From NCBI GenBank assembly GCA_011009095.1, contig VTPC01004733.1, positions 48,316-112,315 of the forward strand: a stretch of 64,000 nucleotides of DNA, written 5' to 3'. The notes beneath the pieces were generated by a model. The model saw only the letters and a list, made by a program, of their open reading frames with translations. It ran no database searches and was not told where the DNA came from. How positions within the stretch are numbered: the stretch's first letter is position 1; each line of letters opens with the position of its first letter. Origin of the DNA: Ignelater luminosus. Taxonomy: Eukaryota > Arthropoda > Insecta > Coleoptera > Elateridae. A program made the position numbers and the translations under genes. Of the stretch, positions 26,001 through 40,100 are shown one piece after another.

Positions 26001-29000
26001 ATCATACTTACTTTCCCACATTTTGCTTTAGATTTACAATCAATAACTTATCTACAAATTTAAGTTTTTTCCTAAATACTTTTCCCTAATTACTTTTCTA
26101 ATTTATTTATAATGATTTACCCTTTGTTTGATTTCATTTCTATCTGGCCACTAGGAGCAGCACTAGATATAAAATTTTGTCATTTGTTGTTGTTTCTATT
26201 AACCAACTAAAATGAAATCAAGAAAAAGGCCAATGCCGTTTTAAATATGATATAATAGAAGTGAAACTCTAGCTACTTACTTTAGTATGATGGTTAAAAG
26301 TTCTACTAAAAATATTATCTACTGCAATGCCAAATCACACTTCTTACCATCATACATAATGGGTACTCCTGTCTCATAATACACCAAAGCAGGAAAACTA
26401 AATATTCCAACCTCGGCAGCCAATTTTGCATCTTTAGATTTTACAAATTGAATTCCATATTGATCTGTATCATCATCAATAGTTTCTAATTCCTCTAAAA
26501 TTTCATCACATTCTTCACCACATTTATCATCATAGAAAAATACAGCTAGATGTTCAACATCATTTATAAGCACCTGAAAATTTAACAATCAATTCTTGAA
26601 ATGCTCGAAATTAATTAAATTTCTATACCTGCAATGTTTTTCTATCTACACTTTCAATAACATCAGGGTTAGCATGTTGTAAATGTAGAACCCAATCTAA
26701 AATTGCTTCTTCATGCATTAAATCTCCCGTATAAAAATCTCTAAAACGATGTCTATAAAAAGCAAGTGCTGGAAGGGAAGGTAAATCATATTCCTTTACA
26801 ATTCCTTCATCAGAAGTTTTTACAAAATCAACATCTTGTTCTTCGCATTCATCATCAATATTTTCCAATTCCTGTAGAATCTTTTGAGATTTCTTATCTC
26901 CTTCTTTATCTAAAAACAGATTTTACACATCATCTAACACTTACACAAGTATGTACTCAACTTACAGAAGAAAACAACAACATGATCGTTTTCTGCTAAT
27001 ATTTTATCAAGCATGCGTGTATTAACTTCTTCAATACGATCTGGAATTTCTAAAGTGTCTTCATCTGTAATCCAAGCAAGTACTTCGTCTTCATCATCTA
27101 TGTCACCCGAATAGACCATGGGTTCCTTGTTTCTGAAAAATACCAATTTTGGGAATGTTTTAATACCATGCTTCTTAGCAAAAGCTAAATCTTCTGTTGT
27201 CACAAAAACAATTCCTGTCTCATCTAATTCATCATCAATATTTTCTAATTCATCAAGTATATTATCGCATTTCTCTCCTTCTTCACATTGTCCACTGAAA
27301 TATACCACAACATATTCATGTTCTTCAATGAGATCCTCTAAGATTTCATCAGTTACTTCTTCAATTGTTGCTGTATTCTTTTGCTCTATAAGCCATTCTA
27401 ATACTTCATCTTCATTCATGAGGTCTCCTTCGTATAAAGCAGGAATCTGATCTTCAAAATAAAGCAAAGTTGGAAGATGATCAATTCCAAACTCTTTAGC
27501 TTCCGCTTTGTTATCTATCCTAACAATAACGATTCCTTCCTTTTCCAAATCATCATCAATATTTTCCAGTTCATTAAGTACTCTTATATCTTGTTTGTCA
27601 TCTTTATCATCTAAAATAAAGATTTGTTAATTTTTCAAAGGAATAAGTATAATTATGAATTACTTACAGAAAAGTACAGCAAGGTAATCGATAGTTTCAA
27701 TTAAATAATCCATCATTTCATCTGTGACTTCAGGTATTTCGGCGTGTCTTTTTTGGTGCAGCAACCATCCCAGTAAGTCATCTTCTTTTAATAGATCTCC
27801 TTCATATACGTGTGGAATCTTCTTTTCGAAAAATACTAAACTTGGGATTACGTCAATACCTTTTTCTTTTGCTTCATTATCATCGTCTATTTTTACAAAT
27901 GCTATACCATTTTGATCACATTCATCGTCTATGTTTTCTAGTTCGGTTAAGACTTTTTGGCTTTTCTTTTGATCTTTGTCATCTAAAATAATTTTAATAA
28001 TTAGTCGACAGTAATAAAATGTAAATTTAAAATTTTATAAAATTTATACAGTATGAAAATTAACGACATGATTGTTATGATTCTCTGTCATGTACTCTTA
28101 TGGCTTTTCCTATGTCCAGGTCGTTGCTTTCCACACGGTATACATTTGAAAGATTAATCCTTTATGCAGACTGTGTGAGATTATTTGTTCTATCTACGTA
28201 AAAACCGTGTTGGGTAAAGCTTGCAATAAATTACATTATAAGAAAACCTAATACTGTAGTATGGCTTTCTTAGAATAAAGTTGATCATATACAGCGTAGC
28301 CTTTAACATTTCCGTTTCATAATGCTTTTTATGTTGAGACATATCCATTCAAACTATAAATTCCAAATTCACTTAAGCTCAGAGAACTGAAGAAATAAAT
28401 TTACTGTGTGATCAACTAAAATGTGAACCTATCAAGTGGCTTGGTTTCTCACTCTTCTTCTAACTCATGCTATGCCTTGCAAGCTTTTATCTTGGGTTAA
28501 AGTCGGATCACATCGATTAAACAGTGGTTCGTAAAAATGGTTTGAATAACTTTGAATTTTACATTAACGATATCCATGGCTTTGGACACCAAGAGTGGTG
28601 TTATTAAAAATTTTCCATGGAATGTTTAACCAAAAAAAGTGTTCCATGATAGAAAGAATTTAATAAAGTCCATTTAGAGATGCAAAAGTCAGACAGATTT
28701 TAAATTGGTATTGTTCTCTTTTCATATTCTGGAAACATGGTAAGCTACAGGAAATGCCAAGATTTTTATTAAAGAAATTGCCTGTTACGTTTTGAGTAAA
28801 CATCAGAAATATATTATTTATTTCAAGGTTTTTTAGATCAACGTTTTGAGCAACGTTTCAGGTTACTTTCAAAACCATTCGTCTAACCGTACATCTCTTA
28901 CAAGTCATGAAATTTTAATTTAATCTTTGAAACGAGTTATCTAATTATTTAATTTCTAAAAGTTACTAAAAGTCTTGATTCAACAATTAAGAAACAAAAA

Positions 29001-32000
29001 AAAATTGACTAACTTACAAAATAGGACGGCGACATATTGAAATTTATCAACAATAATATCCAGCATTTCGTCAGTAACATCTTCAATTTCATCATGTTTA
29101 GCTTGATGTTCAAACCATTTCAAAACTTTATCTTCATCTTCTAAATTGCCTTGATACAACGTCGGAATTCCACTTTCGAAATAAACCAAAGAAGGAATTT
29201 TCTCAATACCATATTCTTTAGCTTCGTCTTCATTATCAATCTTTACGAAAACGATACCGAGCTGGTCGCATTCGTCGTCAATGTTTTCTAATTCGTTGAG
29301 GACGCGCTGAGATTTTCGATCGTCGTTGTCATCTAAAAATTTATATGCTCATGCTTAATTGTTTATAATTTTTGATTTGTTACCTACAAAATAAAACTGC
29401 AAGAAGTTTGGTATCTTTAATTAATTTGTCAAGCATTTCATCAGTTACGTCCTCGATTTCGTCTTTTTCCAATTGCTGCACCAACCACTCCAGAAGCATT
29501 TCTTCTTTTTTCAGGTCACCGTCGTATACATTAGGGAGGCCTTTTTCAAAATAAACTATCGTTGGTAAAGAATCTAAGCCAAATTCTTCTGCTGCAGATT
29601 CATCATCAATCTTAACGAATTGTATGCCATATTTATCGCAATCATCATCAATGGTTTCCAGTTCATCTAATATAAGCATAGAATCACGATCTCCATGGTC
29701 GTCTATAAACCGAAAAATAAATAAATAATGCAACGTGATGGTCATTATTAATCAACTTACAAAAGAGTACAACTAAATTGTCAACGCTATTAATTAATGT
29801 TGATAACGTTTTTGATGTGACATCTTCAATAATATCTTCTTCATCTCCTGTGCTTTTGTGTTGTACTAACCATTCTAATACATCTTCTTCTTTAGTCAAC
29901 TCTCCTAAAAAATAAAATAGTTAATAACAATAGGATAGAATAACAAAAACGTTCTACCTTCATAGATGATTGGTATCTGATGTCTATAGTATACTAAGGC
30001 AGGAAGTTCTCCTAAATTATATTCTTCTGCAAGAGCTTCATCATTAAGTTTAACAAATCCTATTCCCAACTGATCGGCTTCATCATCAATATTTTCCAAT
30101 TCTTGAAGAACCTTGACACATTTTTTGCATTCTGGTTTAGCTGTTGACAGTAATAATGATTACATATTTTGACAAGCACGCAGAGTTTGCATAAAAAAAC
30201 GAAAAAAATTAAAAGCGTTTAATCTTTTGAAATAAACAATTGTGGCGTGTTTAGTGATTGGTAAAATTAGCTGTTTTATTCATTGCAGCTGCTTGTTATT
30301 TCTACGTTAATCAACTGCAGCGCGTTTTGCTAAAAACAATAAATATGCAGTTAAGTTACAAGAAACATCATTATTTCTAAGATTTTGATCATCACGTTTG
30401 TGGGATTAAAATCTCGTACATGCAAAAAGTCTGAAAATATCCACGTCTGCTGATGTACAGAATTAATGGTCATTAATTATATCCATACATAAATAATTTG
30501 GCAAGATCTCTGTTGTAATGCAGTTGACTAGAGAGTAGCTTTCGGACAGAAGTAAAATTAGCATGCTGCTAGAAAGCAAGTCCAACAACTAACAGACAAT
30601 AAGGCGGTTGTAAAAAAATTCTACATTAATCTTCTATACTAATCTTATGATAGCGTGAGCCAACAAATAGAAAACTGCCGTGTAAAAAAGCAATTTTATG
30701 ATTCTATTATGTAGTAGAATGTCTTTTAAAAGTGTATACAGGGTGATGCTATTTTGTTGACCTTTTATGTTTGTCAAAATATATTTTTAAATTTTTAATA
30801 ATATTCTTTTAAGTATTTCATTTTGATTTTTCAGCTGTTCATAGTGTGAGGCTTAGGTGTAAAATCTGACTCAATTTATTTTTGAAAACTTCGCTTTTGA
30901 TTTTCCGGTCTTTTGCTCTTCCAACAGAGCTTTTTTGCTCTTTCTAAATTATCTAAGTGTAAAGGTAGTTGTTTGGTGTGCAAAGTTAGTCAAGATAATA
31001 ACAAATAGAATATTTCCAACAATATGAAAAGACTTAAAAAAATGAAAAGTGAAAGTCCCAAACTGGATATTCATATCAGTGGACTATAGATGACCTGATC
31101 TAGTTCTTTTTGAGGTTCTCAAGTCATGCGTTTGTGTAATAGCTGTTACAGGTTTGATTTTAAAACAATTACAAAAAATGTAGATTCTGTAGCTTTCTTA
31201 GTTCTAAAAGGCAGGGAAAAAGTAAAACAAGAAAATAGAGAGACCTTTTTGAAACCGCAGTTGACAAAACCAAAGATTTTGAAACCAAAGATATTTAAGA
31301 AAGTCACTGTAATTGTCGATTTGTGCAATAAGTAGTTTCAATTATAGCGAGACAAAAAATAGGATAAAAATAAAATTAGAAGAGGAAAATATAAAAATAA
31401 GGAACATAAAAGAAAAAAGGCGATAGACGCTCACAAAGCAGCTCGAAAGTAAATTCGGCCTGATCTTTTTCTTAGATCATAGAGAGACCTATTTAAAGAC
31501 CTCTGAAGTCTCTCAAGCTTTTCGTAACGATCACATGAACCGGAATGAATCTGCCCCACTCAGTCTACAAGGTTCAATTAAGCTGAGCTACCACTGTTGT
31601 ACCCTGTTCCACACATAAGACAATAATCAATAGACTACAGTTTCATCCGTTTCTCTAGTCTGATTAGGCAATCTCAGATTTATGAGGGCCATCTGCAAAA
31701 TGATTCGCTGTTTGGACCACTTCCATTCTCCGGTGAGTCTGGGACTGGGCCTGGATACCTCCGGTGGATGTGCCTTTAAAATCTTGACGGGCACACTACA
31801 TGAACAAGATCATCGACAAGGACAAAATGCACACCTCCAGGAAACTGTCGAAACAACTTCCAGCCAAGATAAAAATCACCTAGTTTTCTTTCTTTATAAT
31901 AATGAAAGTTTCTCACCAGATCACGACATCTTTGATTCAGTTCTTGTAGCTTACCGCTAGATAAATGCTCTCAGGCTTGTTACGGGACCTCACAGTTCCT

Positions 32001-34086
32001 CCAGTAGGAATGGTATTATCTTTTGGAAGGGCACCCATTTTTCATTTCTTTTTTTGCTCTTTTCCGTTTATCCAATGTACTGTGCATTAAAGAATTCATT
32101 TGATTAGATCTTCTGTGCTTAACTAGTTCATCTCCAGGTCAATTCTCTCAACATGTATACTGCGGAACTTCACCGATACAAGTCTCCAAGTCCACAATGC
32201 TGAAGAGGAGCTGCAGTTCCTAAACATTTCTAAACATTCTTTGCGAAAACAGGAATCGACTTTGAGAACGACTGCGACAGAATGTCGATCCAAGGAATCT
32301 GAACAGTAAAGTCACCAGGCGTTTGTTCACGTAACGCGTATGTGAAGTCTCCCCTGCGTTCCTCCACTTTCCGCAGGTGGGATTGCTTATCGAGTTCATT
32401 ACTTGCGTATGTTTATAGTCGGCCGTTTCCTGAGATGTATTTTATTTAGAGAAAAAAACTGATCATTTTTATTTAACTGTCCCATTTCCGAACAAAAACC
32501 CTTCAAAACCCGAAGCTCCCGCTTTCAGGAGAGAGATGTTCGATTGGCCTTTGGGGATCCCGTCTTCGTCTCTCCCCTTCCGTATAATACTTAGGTTGCA
32601 CTTTCACCTACACCCTCCACTGGAGTGCTGAGCTCGGCAAGTGTTTCGATGCCGTTTAGCGCCGCGCCTCCATTCTCGTCATGTTTTGTGGTAACTTCCG
32701 GGGCTGCCACCCCAAGACACTCATACATATTTACAAAACTTTTATTCGGCCCCTCATTGATTGTCGTCATCCCTGTTTCTGCGCCCTCAAACGTTACCAA
32801 ATAAATAGTCTTCGCCAGAAAAAGAGGCGAGTCTGTCAGGGGATGCTGGGTCTGGATCGTTTTTACCCCTCCGGGGAGGTGTGCGACTCGGCCGGTATTC
32901 CCCCTATAGAGTCTCTTCAGGGTCGATATGTTCATCGAGCCATCGACCTCAAGAGAGAAACTCAACTCGATATTCTCGCCACGCCTGCCGGTTACCAACC
33001 CCGTCATGTCACCCACAAATTCAAGTTCCCCCCTGCCATCTACTTAGGCAACGCCACCTTCTTGACCCCAGACCTGGAAGACCTACTAGACAACACCCCA
33101 ATCGCTCTTAGACAACACCTCTTACTTCCTCTGTGTTCCACTAGCCTTCCAAATAATCACCAAGAACGATTCTGCTCTTCCCTTTGTTACAGGTAGCAGA
33201 GATCCTCACTCTGTTCTCACTGGGGTTTTCCGTGGTTTCCCCTAGTGGTGAAGGCAAATGCCGGAACTTCCACAACAGTCCACGGCACACCAAACTCACC
33301 TAGACACTCACACATCACTACACCAATCATACACACATTCTTACACACCTCATTACACCACCGTTCTGAAAGGAACCGTTTTTTACTTGTACTTCGATTA
33401 CATTCACCGCCGCCACTATTCGGCGGCTTGATGGATGTTCTTGGGCGTTTGCTCATTCATTCCATACAGATCATCGGAGTCGTCGGGAGTTTTGGGTGAT
33501 CTAACTCGCGGATTGCATCGCCTCGTCGCCACCGAACAACATCATCATCCGTGGATTGGCGTGGGGGACTGCTTGGTGCCTGATATCTGGTTTATCCCCC
33601 CATTATTACCTTTCACCCTGCTATATAGAGGTTAGGTTCTCTAAATAGCGGCCACCTTTGGTGGCATTTTTGTTGACTCACACACACGAAAAAAAATCAA
33701 TGTAAATATTTCTCTGGGTTCGAGTAGTAAATATTGTAGTATTTCCAGAAAATGTTCTTTGTTCAAGGTATTTTACGAAAAAGCTTTTTCATCTAACATT
33801 GTCTAACGAGATACCTGCCCATATTGATGATTCAGTTGCATAAAAATAACTTAATATTGGAAGTGCTGAAGAAGAAAAGTAAAAAAGAGGTTAAAAGAGA
33901 AAGTGTGTGATACGGGGAATAATATCAGCAGATACGTGCGTATACTGCAGTACTTGCCGCGCCTGACAAACTTTTTTGTGCTTTACTGCTTCGTTTAAGT
34001 TAATGAAAGAACAAACCCAAGTCATGTTTCTACAAGACCCCTCGAGAAGGTTAATAGAGGATCACTGTATAATTCAGTCTAGAAAG

Positions 34087-34132
<46 letters not shown>

Positions 34133-37100
34133 ACTCGTATTCATGTATCGCTCTCTGAAGACTGCTTATGAATAATAGGAAGGTCAATGAAAAACAGAGC
34201 ACTACTCAAAAAAAAACTGTGATTCGCACATGTATGTTTTTGTGGAGAAGGTGAGTTAGAGTGAAGTTTGGCCTGTGTTCTTTCGAAAGTTTCAGCATTG
34301 TTTCTTCTTAATAGAGGGCCAACGGAGAAGAAAATCTAACTTGCATTTGTACATAGTAATTCCCTTGAAAAGGTTGTGTTTTCTAGAAGACTAATAAAAG
34401 AGAGAATTTAACCTGCTTTTGCGTATAATAATTTTTTTAGGAAGGTTAATCAACGAGAAAACCTGGCCACTGTTTCTACATAGGTTACTCTAGAAGGCTA
34501 ATTGAACAAAATACCGTAACTTGTGCTTTGTGCGTAATTTTCCCAAAATTATAAGAGGGTGAAGCACAACCAAAGCAGTGTTCTTATATAGTTTTTCCAA
34601 GAAGGGTGAAACCCAATCCGTATTTGGGTACTGTTATCATCTAGAATGTTAATGAAGGGAAGAATTTGACACATATTGGTGTATAACTCTTTTCAGAAAG
34701 TTAATGGAGGACGTGTTCGAATAATAGCTCCCTGGAAATTGTTTATTGGGAGTAAAGCTGAAGTTCACGAATAGTCTCTTTGAGAAGGTTAAAAGGATGA
34801 CCCGGCTCATGTTTGCAGATAAAGCTCGATCATTTTCAAGACGGTTAATGGAGGGCAAAGACTGGTCTGCTTTTACATATAAAGCTTGTGCACACAAAAA
34901 TCTGGTCATCATAAAAAATAAATTGAAAGGCATGGTTTTATTTTATTTCAAATTTTACTGTACATTTTAAGATAAGTGAATATTATTATCAGAAATATAA
35001 AGGCACACTACTCTACTGATATTCCAAGGCCAAATCGTCGAACGTTGCTTTTAACTCGACTCATCATTGTCTGAACAGTGATGTCACTAACTTTTGCTTC
35101 AAATTTCTTCTACTTCTTTGCAAAATCTTCAATGTTTTTGCATGTTTTTTGCTTTTTTTAAGTATTGCTTTTGTTATAGCCCAATATTTCACGATTGGTC
35201 GTAATTCAGGAGTGTTTGGTAGGTTATGATCTTTAGAAACAAAGGCAACGTTATTGGCACGGTACCAGTCTACAGTTGCTTTTGGGTAATGCATGCTGGC
35301 CAAATCAGGCCAAAATAACGTAGAAACTTTGTGCTTTTTGATAAAGCGTTTTTGCAGACACTCTTCTGCATACACTTCTCTATTCATAGTGCCTTTAGTA
35401 ATGAAACTGTTAGATCTTTTCCCAAAGGAACAAATTGCTTGCCAAACAAGAAATTTGTGAAGCAAATTTGTCCGTTTGCCTAATTTCACGTACGTTTCAT
35501 CATCCATAATAAGGCAAACAAACTTTGTCAAGAACCCACTGTAGAGCTTTTGGGCTCTGGTTTCAGCTACTAAATTCTGCTTCTCCGTTCTATTTGGTGC
35601 TTTTTTCAGTTTGTACGTACGAAGACCGTTCCTAGTTTTACCTTCTGAACATACGAAGACGATTTGCCTGTTTTAAAAGCAACATTCCTAACCGAACTTT
35701 TGAAAATGTTAATTACTTTTGTTTACATTTTCGGGGTTCACTTTTACAACCTGACCCAACTTTTCTGTCTATTGTTTGATGTTTATGAACATTCTTAATG
35801 ACATTAATAACTGTAGATTTTGGAATATTCAATAGTTTCCATATAGCTCTACACGATAGACCGAGATTTTCAAGAAAAGTGATCAAAATCTTTTTTCGTT
35901 TATTGAATTTGTTTCAAGACCGCTGAAATGTTATTCATCCAATGATATATTTAACGATAGGGTTATGTTTGCAAAACAATTGGTTAAGTTATTAATCTCA
36001 GTAGTCCAAATTGACATGATTTGTGTTACGTAAATGACGTTTTTCTAGTGACTAAATTTTGTCGTGCACAAGCTTTATCTCTCTGGAGATAGTCTATGGA
36101 TGACGAAGTGCAAACCGTGTTTGTGGATGTTCTTTTTAAAGGAGTTTTGTAGAGTTTCCTAGATAACGTTAATGGAAGTTGTTTAAGCAGGACTGCTTTT
36201 ATCCATATCGAAAAGATTAATTTAATAGTTTAAAACTGGGTGTCCTTTGAGAAACTAGAAGCCCTTGTGCGTACTATATGAAGTTTGAGCTACAGCCTAT
36301 GTTGAAAACATCAAGTCGTAGGACATTGTTATTTAGACGCGTTACTTTCTTTGCCAGTAATGTAGGATATTTCGAGAAATATTGACTAGGAGTTGTCCAG
36401 TTTTAATTTCTGCCAATTGAATAAAATGTTTAAGTTTCTAATACAGTTTAATATCTTAACATGTATCCCTATTTTAAAGAGTATGCAGGTCAACAGTAAA
36501 GCATGAACCTAGGCTTGGAATCCTTTGGAAAACTTATCTTCTTACGCAACTCATATCAAGATTAGGCGACTTCCCAGTTTTCGCAGGCTTGGAAAGTGCA
36601 TTTTGTCAGCAAAAAGGCTTCCATTATCCTTAATCTCTTATATAATAATAATAATAAGCTGTAAAAACCTGAATCGTCAGTGTTCGATATGTAAGCACCA
36701 AGCGGTATAAAAAACGTAGGTAAAGAACTCTAATTGTAAGACTCAAAGCTATACAGTCTTCAATGTCTAAACGTCAGATTCACTCGAAGAGAAAGGGAAT
36801 TAAAGATACTGTAACAGAATCTGACCTTAAAAAACTTTTTTAAAACCTTGCAGAATGCATCAAATTCTTTTTTTCTTTGTATGTTTTCTATTCTCTACAC
36901 GCGGGCCCAAGAGACACAAAAGTCGTATTTGCAATTATCATTTCCAGTCTAATACGTATAAAAGTATGACTATATATACATTACTGTGGCCATGTGAAGT
37001 TTCGATATGCCATGTAGGCCAAGTTCATATTAAAATTACACTTCATTTTTGTAAAGTTTTTCAGCTTTAATAATTTAGTTACAAGCACGTTAGTCAACAA

Positions 37101-40100
37101 TATATCATCCACCCTCTACAGTAGCATAAAAAAGCTCGTTATGAACATACTAAGTAACTACAGCTAGATTTAAATATCAACGAAAAAAAAAAGAAAAAAT
37201 TAAGCAGTGTAATGTGTAATGTATTATATCAGCGTGAATATGAACAAGTGTTACAGTCAAATTGGATGACGATGTCGCATGCGTAATCTCAAAAGGATTG
37301 GCCCAAGAATAACATTCATTCGACTACTGAATCATATCACTTTCGATTTTGTGTTTATTAGTTCTTCATTGATAGAATTATGAGATTATTGTTTAAAATA
37401 TAGCAGAGATTCAGGAGTCGTTTTCTTCTTTATTTTTAGATATTAATTTAGCGTGCACAGGGCGATTTTACTACTTACTGACTCCCCCGCGGGAACACGA
37501 GCTTGTATCTGGACCTGTAACAGGCGCACAAGGCACCCTTGTTTATTATTTTTCACTTTTGGAAATTATAATCGTTGATTATAAAAATAAACATAGTAAT
37601 ATACTAAATAGCCTAATGCTGTTGTGTAAAGGAAAGAGACGGATCAACAGAATGTTCTAAACTTAGTAACAATAATTTTTCTTGGCAGCAAAATGTATCT
37701 CGGAATTCAGCAAACAACGCTTCAGGTTTTTGAAAGAATAGGCTTTATAATTATATAATTAGGGAAGTTTTGTCTATTTATATTTTATATGCTACATAAA
37801 GTGGATTAATGGGGAATGTACCAAACTAAATTTTTGAGCAGTTTACATTAAGAGTTCTTACGTCAGTGCTCGAAGTCAGAAAATTTAGTTTTTTTTATTA
37901 TCGGCAATTCATAATATGATTCATAAAAACATAATTTTTTAGAAATGAAAGAATATTTGTATCGTTTAAATCTTTGATGAGGAAGTCGGCCTTTTTTAAA
38001 TTTAATTCTTTTGTGACACAAAATTAGAGGTAATTTAGAAACCAAAATATAAAAATATTGCTGTGCTAACTGCAATCAAAATGAGTAAGTTTGTTAAAAA
38101 TAGTTCAAGTAGTATAGGGTGTCAATGGTTTCTGATTTCTGAAAAATTAAATAGAAAATTGTCAACGTTTTTGAAGGCACCGATTAAAATTTTATGAGAT
38201 AGATACAAGAAGTAAATTTCATCTTCTGGGATATAGAACTGTTGAGTGTTACAGTAATCTTCAGCTTATAAAATTTCTGAGTATTCAATTTTTAGCATTA
38301 ATATAATAAATTCTTTTTTGTACATACTGGTACTGTAATCTAAAGCTTTATAGCATCAATGGATTTTTTTTCTACTTTCTTTTGCTGGAAAAGTTTGAAC
38401 TGTTGAGACGCAACAACTTTTTTGGCTCAGATGGTTCAAGATTTGGTTTTTATAAAGAGAAATTAAATCCGAAGTACTTGAGAGTAATACAGAAATTTGT
38501 ATTTTTAGAAAGAAAATACAAAACTTCAAATTTTGCAAACACACGGTAAATGACAGTTAACAAATTGACGAAATTAAAAAACAAAGTGACTTATTACTTT
38601 GTTCCACATTACTAAATACCAGCATTATGCAAAATTTTTCTAACAGCAGGACTTATTTTCTATTTTTGTTTGTTTTGATATTTAAGCTAATTATAAAATT
38701 GTTTTCTTTATTTATTCAACCAGTGCAAACCTGCGGAATTAGCTATGGATGAATCATGTGCACAAAGAACTGAGTTTTTACTTACTAAAATTAGAAAAGA
38801 TAGATAAGTCTTACTAATAAAGAAGATGTCCAATGAAGTCATTTGGTTAGTCTTCATGTCATCATTTAAAGAAAATACAGTAAACACTTTTATATGCTTA
38901 TAAATAGTAAACTCGCGCAAAAATTTCTCATTATGAGCTTACTTTAAATTATTTACTACAGTAAATTTTTTATAATTTGGAGATTACTGCAACAGTTAGG
39001 AATTTTCACTTTGTATTTTTGTGTAGTGTTTTACTATTTTACTTAATTTCTCATTATTAGCTTCAAAATTAAAAATTGTTTCATTTGAATATACGCAAAG
39101 CTCTATATGTCGTTTAGTAAATGTATTTTTGTAATACATAGAACAGTGACACAGTTTTAATCACACTAATGTAAATAAAACAGAAACAACACATTAACAG
39201 TGTTAGCACACTGACATTTTCTTTTCATACATAAACTGCAGTACGAAGATTAAAACTCGAGACATCATATCAAACGAAAAAGTTGCACATTACATAATTA
39301 AGGAATAATCACTTGCTTAAATGCTGCTCTAATATTAAGAAATTGATATTTACATAACACTATACAAAAAAATCAAAATTGACTTACAGAATAGAACGGC
39401 CACAAATTCAGTGTCTTGTACGATCTTTTCTAAAATCCTGGCATTCACTTCTTCAATGCGGTCTGGTAAATCCATAGCTTCTAGACTTGTCAAAAATTCT
39501 AATACATCATCTTCTTCCGTTAGATCACCTAAAAGAAATTTATTTTAGTTATGACTTATGAGGTATTTAAAAACTGGTATCATTTATCTTCTTTTTTACT
39601 GGGAATTATGAATAAAATTGTTAACAGTAACGTTATCTTCATGAGATCAGGAGTAAGAGAGACAATTAGTATTCAGGTTTTTGATCTACTGCACACTGTG
39701 CTCTAATTGGTTCTCTAAGTTAATAAATTTGGCTTGGAATTTAGATATTCTAGATTTGAAATCAATTAATGTTCGACAACTACAACTAAAAAAAGATTTT
39801 CTTTTCATAAATACCCATAGATGATTAAGCGCCCAGAAATCTACACAGTGCTGGTTCAAAGATCATGTTATGTTATTGAATCACACCTGAATACCAAGGG
39901 AAATTTAACATCAAAAATGATGAAAAATACATTAGAGTATGATCAGATTAGATTGAAACATGCAGTTAAAGTATAGAAACTTTGCTATAAATATTTCTTC
40001 TAATTTTTTGATTTAATTTGGTTTGGGTACGAGAAGAATCCTTCAAAAATGGATTTTTTAATGCCTAAATACAAACCACAGCCGAATGAAATCAAAACAG

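Noticed and set aside
32591-33016. 141-codon minus-strand frame
   Set aside because: Antisense of the LINE polymerase fragment, which has clear RT motifs on the plus strand.
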